Assembly (NCBI GenBank): GCA_016763815.1
Contig: JAESTB010000048.1
Coordinates: 1 to 5,858, forward strand
DNA: 5,858 nt
From: Arenicella sp.
Lineage (GTDB): Bacteria > Pseudomonadota > Gammaproteobacteria > Arenicellales > Arenicellaceae
Direction of reading: 5' to 3'
The translations under genes were made by a program, and so were the position numbers. The notes under the pieces were generated by a model that saw only the letters and a list, made by a program, of their open reading frames with translations, was not told where the DNA came from and searched no databases. Below, piece after piece: positions 1 to 4,827 of this stretch; the first letter of the stretch is position 1, and every line of letters begins with the position of its first letter.

Positions 1-4
1 ATAA

Positions 5-76
5 ATGAAAACCGCTGAGGCTCTAAAAATGAAAACCGCTGAGGCTCTAAAAATGAAAACCGCTGAGGCTCTAAAA
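5..76 (+). repeat. Three perfect 24-bp tandem repeats carrying RBS and start codon
   Basis: Copies lie at 5-28, 29-52 and 53-76 and are identical. Each begins ATGAAAACCGCTGAGG and ends CTCTAAAA. Each contains a GAGG Shine-Dalgarno (17-20, 41-44, 65-68) placed 7-8 nt before the next ATG, so the repeat duplicates a translation-initiation module. The unit is a multiple of three, so gain or loss of a copy keeps the small ORF open. The array ends exactly at the first base of the downstream start codon. It could be a recent slippage duplication, a functional leader, or an assembly artefact. The repeat itself is certain; its role is not. Confidence 0.95.
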
Positions 77-79
77 TGA
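5..79 (+). CDS. Possible 24-residue leader peptide, (MKTAEALK)x3
   Basis: An open frame starts at ATG 5 and reads MKTAEALK three times, ending at TGA 77-79. It is preceded in frame by TAA (2-4), so it is not the tail of a longer gene in this frame. Internal ATGs at 29 and 53 have their own GAGG sequences 8 nt upstream; the RBS for ATG 5 would lie outside the window. The stop overlaps the ATG of the RuBisCO-like gene (ATGA at 76-79), the usual arrangement for translational coupling. A + strand gene entering from the left must end by position 4, 8 or 18; if it ends at TGA 6-8, it too overlaps ATG 5. The peptide matches no family I know. Whether it is translated is inference; it may only be a by-product of the repeat. 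Confidence 0.35.
   Translation: MKTAEALKMKTAEALKMKTAEALK
65..68 (+). promoter_or_regulatory. Shine-Dalgarno that sets the RuBisCO-like protein start
   Basis: GAGG lies 7 nt before ATG 76 and is the third copy of the GAGG in the tandem repeats. It supports ATG 76 as the real start. The spacing is one base shorter than in the first two copies because ATG 76 uses the last A of a four-A run, whereas the other ATGs follow such a run. It also lies inside the preceding small ORF, as expected for coupled initiation. Confidence 0.6.
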
Positions 80-1227
80 TTGACCCTGTAAACAAGCTAA
101 ACCTATCCGGTGATCGGTTTGATGTTGTCTATCACGTAAAAGGTGGTAGGGTTGAAGTAGATTTAATCGCGCAAGATATTTGCATTGAGCAAACGATAGA
201 ATTTCCCGCTGACTTGATCAGCGCCGATGACGATATTCGCAATCATATAATTGGCCAAGTTAAGGATATTAAGCAGTTGGCTTCTGAGGTTTGGGAGGTG
301 ACTATTAGTTTCGCGATAGAGGTAACGGGTTTTACTCTGCCGCAACTCATTAATGTGATTTTTGGCAACATCAGCATCAAACCAAACATCCGTATCGCCA
401 AGTTAGATAACTTACCTCAGTCATTACTCGGGCATTTTAGGGGTCCTCGGTTCGGTTCAGCTGGTTTGCGGAAAATGGTAGACCAGCCTACACGAGCGTT
501 ATTGTGTACGGCGTTAAAGCCGATGGGTTTGTCAAGCAAAGGCCTGGCGCAACAAGCGTATGAGTTTGCAAAAGGCGGCATGGATTTCATTAAAGATGAT
601 CACGGTTTAGCTAACCAGCCGTTCTCTCCATTTCGTGAGCGAGTTGAGTTGTGTGCACAAGCGGTTGAACGGGCTAACCAAGAAACCGGTTATAAATGTC
701 GCTATGTTCCTAGTTTGAGCTCACCATTTGAAACGTTGATGGATGATGCGTACTTTGCTAAAGAGTGTAATTCAGGCGGGCTATTGGTGGCGCCTGGACT
801 GGTTGGTTTTGATACGATGCGCGCTCTTGCTGACGACGACGATCTTGGCTTGCCTATCTTGGGGCACCCCTCATTTATTGGTTCATACGCAATCTCACCG
901 AATGATGGTCTGTCCTTCTACGCACTATTCGGCCAGTTAATGCGCCTAGCGGGTGCTGATGCTTCGATCTTTCCTAGCTATGGCGGCCGTTTTTCTTTTA
1001 GTAAAGATGAGTGTATGTCTATCGCCGATGGGACTCAGGCAGACATGAGCCATATTAAAACCATTCTTCCGACTCCCGGTGGTGGTATGACGCTTGATCG
1101 TGTTACTGAGTTACATGATTTCTACGGTTCAGAAATGATGTTTCTAATCGGAGGTGCTTTGCATCGTGGAGATCATGGTTTGATCGAGTCATGCAATGGT
1201 TTTAGAGAGGCTGTAGAGAACGCTTAG
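76..1227 (+). CDS. RuBisCO-like protein (form IV RLP), OiaX-like
   Basis: 383 residues with the RuBisCO large-subunit fold: an N-terminal alpha/beta domain (about 1-130) and a TIM barrel (about 135-383). The barrel's second signature reads GGMDFIKDDHGLANQPF (168-183). K173 and D175 match the carbamylated lysine and a Mg ligand of RuBisCO, but the third ligand, Glu204 in RuBisCO, is H176. K148 of TALKPM matches Lys175, while the next catalytic lysine (Lys177) is M150. The loop-6 lysine region reads PSYGGRF (300-306), with no lysine at the expected place. Barrel-end glycines remain (PGGG 334-337, IGG 358-360). It is therefore not a CO2-fixing enzyme. KDDHGL is typical of non-photosynthetic RLPs, including OiaX, the 3-oxo-isoapionate-4-phosphate transcarboxylase/hydrolase of apionate breakdown. 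That substrate is only a suggestion, since no apionate-pathway partner genes are visible. The start is set by a GAGG RBS and the ATGA overlap. Cytoplasmic; no signal peptide. Confidence 0.9.
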   Translation: MIDPVNKLNLSGDRFDVVYHVKGGRVEVDLIAQDICIEQTIEFPADLISADDDIRNHIIGQVKDIKQLASEVWEVTISFAIEVTGFTLPQLINVIFGNISIKPNIRIAKLDNLPQSLLGHFRGPRFGSAGLRKMVDQPTRALLCTALKPMGLSSKGLAQQAYEFAKGGMDFIKDDHGLANQPFSPFRERVELCAQAVERANQETGYKCRYVPSLSSPFETLMDDAYFAKECNSGGLLVAPGLVGFDTMRALADDDDLGLPILGHPSFIGSYAISPNDGLSFYALFGQLMRLAGADASIFPSYGGRFSFSKDECMSIADGTQADMSHIKTILPTPGGGMTLDRVTELHDFYGSEMMFLIGGALHRGDHGLIESCNGFREAVENA

Positions 1228-1424
1228 TAATTCATTTTTCCAATAGTGAGAGATAGACTGTGAGTTACTTATACAAACCGCTTGATGTTTCTCAGCGTAT
1301 AGGCGTCGAGTTAATTAGTTGCTAAAATAGACGTTTAGGACCGCCACGATAAATCCTATGCAATCAGGTGTTAGTTGATACTTGAACCTAAATGATTTTA
1401 TGTTAACCCATCAATAGAATAGAG
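1228..1424. other. Intergenic region between RLP and amidohydrolase genes
   Basis: This 197-bp stretch holds no credible ORF. A weak dyad lies just after the RLP stop (AGTAATTCA 1226-1234 with TGAGTTACT 1261-1269; one G-U pair, 26-nt loop) and has no T-tract, so I do not call a terminator. The only other candidate is the promoter listed at 1375-1404. The gap length suggests that the two flanking genes can be transcribed separately. Confidence 0.6.
1375..1404 (+). promoter_or_regulatory. Weak sigma70-like promoter candidate for the amidohydrolase gene
   Basis: TTGATA (1375-1380, 4 of 6 against TTGACA) and TATGTT (1399-1404, 4 of 6 against TATAAT) are separated by 18 bp. Transcription would begin near 1411, leaving a very short 5' leader before ATG 1425. 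Such matches are common by chance in AT-rich spacers. The call rests on position and spacing only. Confidence 0.3.
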
Positions 1425-2630
1425 ATGATAAAAAAAATAATACTTCTATCCTTTGCCTTAATGCTTTGGTCTACCGACTCGTCAGCCAAAGACTTAGTGA
1501 TATACAACGCGAAATTATATCCTGGCCCCGGTCTCCCCCCTTTAGAGGGTGCAACAATATCTATCAAAGATGGAAAAATAGCGGGAGTTAGCCAGTCTAA
1601 ACCGCAGGGTGATGTTTTTAAGATTGATGCGAGAGGTCGCAGTGTGACCGCAGGCTTGTGGAATAGTCATGTTCATTTTACCGATGCCAAGCTTGAATCA
1701 AATGCACAATCGCTAATCACCAACATGTTGTTAAAATATGGCTTTACCTCAGTCGTCGATACTGGCTCGTATTTGCCATCTACTCTAGGTCTTATTCGAT
1801 CAATTGAGCAAGGTGAGATCAAGGGGCCTGACATAGTGATAGCAAGTGGAAGCTTTGTTTACACAGATGGTACTCCATCTTATTTACCCGGCGTTAGACT
1901 GCCCGAAATTAGTCTGCCATCTCAAGCTGCTCCGGCGGTGAACAAGGTCCTTGACTCAGGAGCGCAAGGAATTAAGATATTTGCTGGTTCTTTCATGTCG
2001 CCAGAAAAGACAATTCACCTACCTCCAAATGTTATTAAAGCGATTACTAACGCGGCACATCAAAAACATACTTTTGTTATAGCGCATCCCACAGACAAAA
2101 CAGGGCTTGAGAATGCGGTTAACAATGGCGTTGATATATTAGCTCATACTGCGCCGGCCGCTGGCGTATTTACTGAGGAGACCATTCAAACAATAATTGA
2201 TAAGCAAGTCTCAGTGATACCAACGCTTAAGCTTTGGCGCTGGGAGCTTAGCCGCCACAATGTGCCAATCTTTCAGATTGATGCCAATCAAGATATCGCA
2301 GTAAATCAATTAAAAGCCGTCTATAACGCCGGCGCTACAATCCTATTTGGTACAGATGTTGGCTATATGAGTGATTATGACCCGGCTGAAGAATACCGCC
2401 TGATGGCGCGGTCAGGGATGGACTTCGAGGCGATATTAAAATCTCTGACTACGGCCCCAGCAAAGAAGTTTTCTGATAACTCGGGTGTTGTCGAAATAGG
2501 CGAACCTGGTGATTTAGTGATGTACCAGACTAACTCCATCACTGACCTGACTTTCGAATCGATAGATATCACTATCAAGAGTGGTGAGGTGGTTTTTGAT
2601 GCAAATCAAATCTCTACTCAAGGCAACTAA
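1425..2630 (+). CDS. Exported metal-dependent amidohydrolase (imidazolonepropionase/prolidase-like)
   Basis: 401 residues. A signal peptide is clear: KK at 3-4, a hydrophobic core to about 15, and SSA ending at 21, with cleavage likely after A21, so the enzyme acts in the periplasm or outside the cell. The mature part has the amidohydrolase layout: a small beta domain (about 24-75), a TIM barrel, and a return to the beta domain (EIGEPGDLVMY, 358-367). The binuclear metal set looks complete: H82 and H84 in NSHVHF, K184 in GIKIFAG (the likely carbamylated lysine), H221 in IAHPTD, H241 in DILAHTAP, and D311 in LFGTDVG. This matches the COG1228-type group, which includes imidazolonepropionases, Xaa-Pro dipeptidases and related hydrolases of cyclic amides, lactones or peptides. 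The substrate cannot be read from sequence; an exported form argues against a housekeeping imidazolonepropionase. The start is chosen because it includes the signal peptide; the RBS is poor, with GAG directly next to ATG. Confidence 0.88.
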   Translation: MIKKIILLSFALMLWSTDSSAKDLVIYNAKLYPGPGLPPLEGATISIKDGKIAGVSQSKPQGDVFKIDARGRSVTAGLWNSHVHFTDAKLESNAQSLITNMLLKYGFTSVVDTGSYLPSTLGLIRSIEQGEIKGPDIVIASGSFVYTDGTPSYLPGVRLPEISLPSQAAPAVNKVLDSGAQGIKIFAGSFMSPEKTIHLPPNVIKAITNAAHQKHTFVIAHPTDKTGLENAVNNGVDILAHTAPAAGVFTEETIQTIIDKQVSVIPTLKLWRWELSRHNVPIFQIDANQDIAVNQLKAVYNAGATILFGTDVGYMSDYDPAEEYRLMARSGMDFEAILKSLTTAPAKKFSDNSGVVEIGEPGDLVMYQTNSITDLTFESIDITIKSGEVVFDANQISTQGN

Positions 2631-2825
2631 CAGCCTCCAGAAGCCATATCGAATTTGGGCCCTAACTCGACAGCTTAATTCGGTGATTCAAACCGCAGGA
2701 AGCCAGAAAAGGCACTCGCAAATATTGATATTTACAGCTACGAGCAAACATGGTGGTAAGGTATTTTTATCGCCTTGTACGACACTTAATTTTTCCGAGC
2801 GCGGTATTCTGAGAGTTCACAATTT
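2631..2825. other. Convergent intergenic region, no gene seen
   Basis: This 195-bp spacer lies between the ends of the amidohydrolase (+) and the WYL regulator (-). It contains a small perfect dyad, AAATAT-TG-ATATTT (2720-2733). A stem of about 9 bp with two G-U pairs (2809-2817 with 2821-2829, 3-nt loop) runs into the regulator's stop codon. Neither has a T-tract, so no intrinsic terminator is called on either strand. A + frame open across this area has no recognisable protein features and I treat it as chance. Confidence 0.5.
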
Positions 2826-3515
2826 TCAGCTATGACAGTCCGCGTCTTTTGCCATATACGCCGCCAGGTTTTTGTCTGATTCATCGCTAAAAGTGTCTTC
2901 GCATATTGTCAGGCTCTGTATTCGATCGAGTCGGAAGTTGCGAAAATCATCACGTTTTTCACACCAACTGGCTAATAGCCAGACCGGACTGAAAAATAAT
3001 AATGCCAGGGGGCGTAATGTACGAGTGGTGTCTTGCTTGCCTTCATCGGTATACTCGATGTGTATCATGCGACGAGTACGAATGCACTCTCTCAGTTCTG
3101 AAAAACTGACTGTCCATGGAACCGGCGGGCGAGTGGGTATCGCGTAGGTGGTGATTTGCTGTAACTCTCCCTGAAGACTTGCCGGCAACACGGCTTGTAT
3201 TTTTTCGAAGGCACTTTCCGCTTTGTCAGCAAACTTATCGTCAGTCCACTGACGAACCATACTAATTCCAAGCCCAATGGCTTCCAGCTCGTCGGCATCA
3301 AAGGTGATCGGTGGCAGATAATATTGTTTATCAATAAGGTAGCCAACACCGGCCTCGCCCATAATCGGCACACCTGCGTCCATTAAACACTGGATATCTC
3401 GATAAACTGTGCGGGTGCATATCTCGAATGCTTCAGCAATTTGCTTGGCGGTAACCGCCCGCCGTCGTTGCCGAAGGAAATGAGTGATTTTAATAAGTCT
3501 GTCTGCTCGTCTCAT
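2826..3515 (-). CDS. YafY-type HTH-WYL transcriptional regulator
   Basis: 229 residues. The N-terminal winged helix-turn-helix (about 1-62) is of the HTH_11/DeoR-like type: RADRLIKITHFLRQRRR, then helices around TAKQIAEAFEICTRTVYRDI (22-41) and a wing through GVGYLIDKQYYLP (56-68). A linker rich in acidic residues and helices (72-120) leads to a WYL ligand-sensing domain (about 138-208). Its signature is degenerate, VWL at 178-180 within PVWLLASWCEKRDDFRNFRLDRI, but the FRLDRI tail (194-199) is intact. Length matches the family. The start is supported by GGTGA (3522-3526 on the complementary strand) 6 nt upstream. The gene is divergent from the VOC gene across a 25-bp palindrome, so it probably controls that gene and itself. 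The effector is unknown. Confidence 0.92.
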   Translation of the reverse strand: MRRADRLIKITHFLRQRRRAVTAKQIAEAFEICTRTVYRDIQCLMDAGVPIMGEAGVGYLIDKQYYLPPITFDADELEAIGLGISMVRQWTDDKFADKAESAFEKIQAVLPASLQGELQQITTYAIPTRPPVPWTVSFSELRECIRTRRMIHIEYTDEGKQDTTRTLRPLALLFFSPVWLLASWCEKRDDFRNFRLDRIQSLTICEDTFSDESDKNLAAYMAKDADCHS

Positions 3516-3532
3516 ACTTTTTCACCAAAAAA

Positions 3533-3551
3533 CTCAGGTAGCTCTCAGGTA
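3533..3551. repeat. Direct repeat CTCAGGTA x2 upstream of WYL regulator
   Basis: CTCAGGTA occurs at 3533-3540 and 3544-3551, offset by 11 bp, about one helical turn. Both copies therefore face the same side of the DNA. They cover the predicted transcription start of the regulator (about 3544 on the - strand), a place where a bound repressor would block transcription. The repeat is directly visible; a binding role is inference. Confidence 0.55.
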
Positions 3552-3579
3552 ATATAGCGTAACAAAGCTCTACTGACAC
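3551..3579 (-). promoter_or_regulatory. Predicted promoter of WYL regulator
   Basis: Read on the complementary strand: GTGTCA (3579-3574, 4 of 6 against TTGACA), a 17-bp spacer, then TATATT (3556-3551, 5 of 6 against TATAAT). The start point would be near 3544, giving a leader of about 30 nt that includes the GGTGA RBS. The -35 and spacer lie inside the inverted repeat and the -10 straddles its outer edge. Confidence 0.5.
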
Positions 3580-3609
3580 CATGCTGTCAGTAGAGCTTTG
3601 TTACGCTAT
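3554..3609. promoter_or_regulatory. Perfect 25-bp inverted repeat, divergent promoter/operator
   Basis: The left arm (3554-3578) begins ATAGCGTAAC and ends TACTGACA. The right arm (3585-3609) is its exact reverse complement, around a 6-nt centre (CCATGC, 3579-3584). The repeat ends 38 bp from the WYL start codon and 37 bp from the VOC start codon, nearly perfectly centred. There is no T-tract after either arm and both flanking genes point away, so it is not a terminator. It most likely acts as an operator or symmetric promoter for the divergent pair. A mobile palindromic repeat element remains possible. Confidence 0.85.
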
Positions 3610-3612
3610 CGT
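3584..3612 (+). promoter_or_regulatory. Predicted mirror-image promoter of VOC gene
   Basis: CTGTCA (3584-3589, 4 of 6 against TTGACA), a 17-bp spacer, then TATCGT (3607-3612, 4 of 6 against TATAAT). It occupies the same place in the right arm as the regulator promoter does in the left arm; only the bases outside the repeat differ. Its -35 is 4 bp from the opposing -35. Transcription would begin near 3619, with a leader of about 28 nt. The weaker -10 suggests lower or activator-dependent activity. Confidence 0.42.
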
Positions 3613-3646
3613 TCACTGTTTAAACACTCAACTTTGGAGAACACTT

Positions 3647-4033
3647 ATGATCGGATATGTAACACTAGGAACCAACGATTTCCCGCGAGCAGTTGCTTAC
3701 TATGATGCGTTGTTTGGCTCGCTCGGAATTGGCCGATTGATGGAGGAGGAAAATTATTTTGTCGCTTGGGCTCCAGCCCCCGATGCACCCTCGGTGGCGG
3801 TATCTGTCCCATATAATAAAGAACCTGCGACGGTCGGTAATGGCGTGATGGTTGCTTTGTTAATGGAGTCATCTGAGAAGGTGGATGCACTTTATCAAAT
3901 GGCATTGGAGTTGGGTGGAACCGATGAAGGAAAACCTGGCTTTCGCCCTGAAGGCAATAGTACGGGTTTTTATGGTGGTTATTTTCGTGATCTGGATGGC
4001 AATAAACTGAATGCGTTTTGTGTAGTCGAATAA
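3647..4033 (+). CDS. VOC-superfamily (glyoxalase/bleomycin-resistance-like) protein
   Basis: 128 residues with two beta-alpha-beta-beta-beta modules (about 1-55 and 66-128), the usual length for a single-chain VOC protein. Typical features are MIGYVTLGTNDFPRAVAYYDALF at the N-terminus and GGYFRDLDGNKLNAF (110-124) near the end. I chose ATG 3647 over an in-frame ATG at 3581 because GGAG (3636-3639) sits 7 nt upstream, the VOC fold begins exactly there, and the earlier start lies inside the inverted repeat. Metal-binding positions of glyoxalase I-like enzymes look replaced: Y4 where His is common, hydrophobic residues at the start of the second module (VMVALL, 67-72), and N122 where Glu often sits after DGNK. 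It may bind a small molecule rather than catalyse, but this is inference. It is divergent from the WYL regulator, its likely controller. Cytoplasmic. Confidence 0.88.
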   Translation: MIGYVTLGTNDFPRAVAYYDALFGSLGIGRLMEEENYFVAWAPAPDAPSVAVSVPYNKEPATVGNGVMVALLMESSEKVDALYQMALELGGTDEGKPGFRPEGNSTGFYGGYFRDLDGNKLNAFCVVE

Positions 4034-4042
4034 GCCGGTTTT

Positions 4043-4068
4043 TCTGAACTCCAGCCTTTGGATTCAGA
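4043..4068. other. Imperfect hairpin after VOC gene
   Basis: TCTGAA-c-TCCA (4043-4053) pairs with TGGATTCAGA (4059-4068) around a 5-nt loop, with one bulged C. It lies 9 nt after the VOC stop. The T-run precedes rather than follows the stem, so it does not look like a standard + strand terminator. A second GTTCAGA (4076-4082) could pair with TCTGAAC (4043-4049) instead, giving two mutually exclusive folds. Confidence 0.4.
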
Positions 4069-4088
4069 GCTTCGGGTTCAGAATTTGA

Positions 4089-4122
4089 TACGGAACCGTA
4101 CCGCTCTCAAATTGAGAGCGGT
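4089..4122. other. Two adjacent dyads in VOC-GFA gap
   Basis: TACGG-AA-CCGTA (4089-4100) is followed directly by a near-continuous palindrome at 4100-4122: 11-bp arms with one central base and core ACCGCTCTCAA. The second is a strong, GC-rich stem but is followed by TAGAGGAGTTT rather than a T-tract. It may serve as a protein-binding dyad or as a hairpin protecting or ending the VOC transcript. Both dyads are plain in sequence; function is unknown. Confidence 0.5.
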
Positions 4123-4145
4123 TAGAGGAGTTTAATCTAGAACAA

Positions 4146-4190
4146 TTCAATATAGACAAACTCGTTCAACTAAGATGTTGAATAATTGAA
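4146..4190. promoter_or_regulatory. Nested TTCAA/TTGAA dyads upstream of GFA gene
   Basis: An inner inverted repeat TTCAAC (4165-4170) / GTTGAA (4177-4182) is enclosed by an outer one, TTCAAT (4146-4151) / ATTGAA (4185-4190). Together they give four TTCAA-type half sites in 45 bp, 60-104 bp before the GFA start codon. This is the form of a regulator binding site, but AT-rich DNA yields such patterns by chance. TTGAAA (4186-4191) could be a -35, but I see no convincing -10 at the right distance. Confidence 0.35.
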
Positions 4191-4234
4191 ATATGCAGGT
4201 GTAAGTTTGCATGAAAACTGTAATTTATTTATTA

Positions 4235-4240
4235 AGGGGA
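4235..4240 (+). promoter_or_regulatory. Shine-Dalgarno supporting the GTG start of the GFA gene
   Basis: AGGGGA lies 9 nt before GTG 4250. No ATG in this frame occurs near the start of the conserved domain, so this RBS decides the GTG start. Confidence 0.6.
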
Positions 4241-4249
4241 AGTATTTAA

Positions 4250-4666
4250 GTGTTGAAGTCAAAAGCAAGTTGTCTCTGTGGTGCCGTTGGAATTACCGCG
4301 ACTGAGATTAATCCTAAGTTTACGGTATGTCATTGTGACTCATGTCGGGGGTGGGGAGGGGCTCCGTTTTTTGCGGTTCAATGTGGAAGCAATGTAAGTA
4401 TTGACGGCGCTGAAAAGGTCAAGATATATGACTCGTCTGATTGGGCCTCTGGAGGCTTTTGTGGCGATTGCGGTACTCATTTATTTTTTAAGTTCAAACA
4501 AAGTGGCGACTACAATATACCCGTCGGGATATTTCAAGACTTGAATGGTTTAGAAATGGATATGCAATATTTTAGTGATCAGCGGCCAGATTATTATTGC
4601 TTTTCAAATCAGACAAAAGAAATGACCAAGGCTGAAATAATGGCGCATTTTGCAGAGAGCATCTAA
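4250..4666 (+). CDS. GFA-family zinc-binding protein (CENP-V/Gfa-like)
   Basis: 138 residues spanning one GFA domain (PF04828 type). The cysteine pattern is complete: C8-x-C10 in SCLCGAV, C27-x-C29-x2-C32 in VCHCDSC, and C71-x2-C74 in FCGDCGTHLFF. By comparison with the Paracoccus Gfa protein, C8, C10, C71 and C74 would form the structural zinc site and C27, C29 and C32 the site linked to glutathione binding. The family is named for glutathione-dependent formaldehyde activation, but most members have no proven activity, and no formaldehyde dehydrogenase gene is in view. The start is GTG 4250. The C-terminus (MTKAEIMAHFAESI) ends inside a 10-bp tandem repeat. The gene stands alone, 216 bp after VOC and 161 bp before the DUF6265 gene. 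Cytoplasmic. Confidence 0.9.
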   Translation: MLKSKASCLCGAVGITATEINPKFTVCHCDSCRGWGGAPFFAVQCGSNVSIDGAEKVKIYDSSDWASGGFCGDCGTHLFFKFKQSGDYNIPVGIFQDLNGLEMDMQYFSDQRPDYYCFSNQTKEMTKAEIMAHFAESI

Positions 4667-4685
4667 GCGCATCTAAGCGCATCTA
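4659..4685. repeat. 10-bp tandem repeat spanning GFA stop codon
   Basis: GCATCTAAGC is present at 4659-4668 and 4669-4678, with a partial third copy (GCATCTA) at 4679-4685. The stop TAA (4664-4666) is in the first copy and an identical TAA (4674-4676) in the second. The first copy encodes the last residues of the GFA protein, so the array seems to have grown outward from the gene's end by slippage. No function is evident. Confidence 0.85.
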
Positions 4686-4782
4686 CTATATTGAATTGCC
4701 TTTTGCGGAGGTAAGTTGTCTTTAGCTTGCGATACCTGCTAAGTTGACTGCATGTTATCTTCGCGGGGTGGCGCTAATGTGC

Positions 4783-4799
4783 TGCCCTTTATCAGGGCA
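4783..4799. other. Small hairpin before DUF6265 gene
   Basis: TGCCCT (4783-4788) and AGGGCA (4794-4799) form a perfect 6-bp stem with a 5-nt loop, 28 bp before the start codon and just ahead of the AGGGAG sequence at 4808-4813. It could lie in the transcript leader or mark an operator. AGGGAG is 14 nt from ATG 4828, too far for a normal Shine-Dalgarno, so translation initiation here looks weak. Confidence 0.4.
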
Positions 4800-4827
4800 T
4801 TGGATATAGGGAGTTCAGACTTAAGCC

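Noticed and set aside
76..1227. True CO2-fixing RuBisCO
   Set aside because: Key residues corresponding to Lys177, Glu204 and the loop-6 lysine are replaced, and the chain is shorter than the carboxylase large subunit.
2581..2835. 84-codon + strand ORF overlapping the amidohydrolase end
   Set aside because: No recognisable domain, no RBS worth noting, and its first part is an out-of-frame overlap with a well-supported gene.
3092..3386. Several ORFs on both strands inside the WYL regulator gene
   Set aside because: The regulator frame is fully explained by HTH and WYL domains; the others are frame shadows.
3554..3609. Palindrome as an intrinsic terminator
   Set aside because: No T-tract follows either arm, and the flanking genes are divergent, so no transcript ends there.
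3581..3646. Longer N-terminus for the VOC protein from ATG 3581
   Set aside because: The extra 22 residues lie in the palindrome and promoter region, lack VOC features, and have no RBS; ATG 3647 has GGAG at 7 nt.
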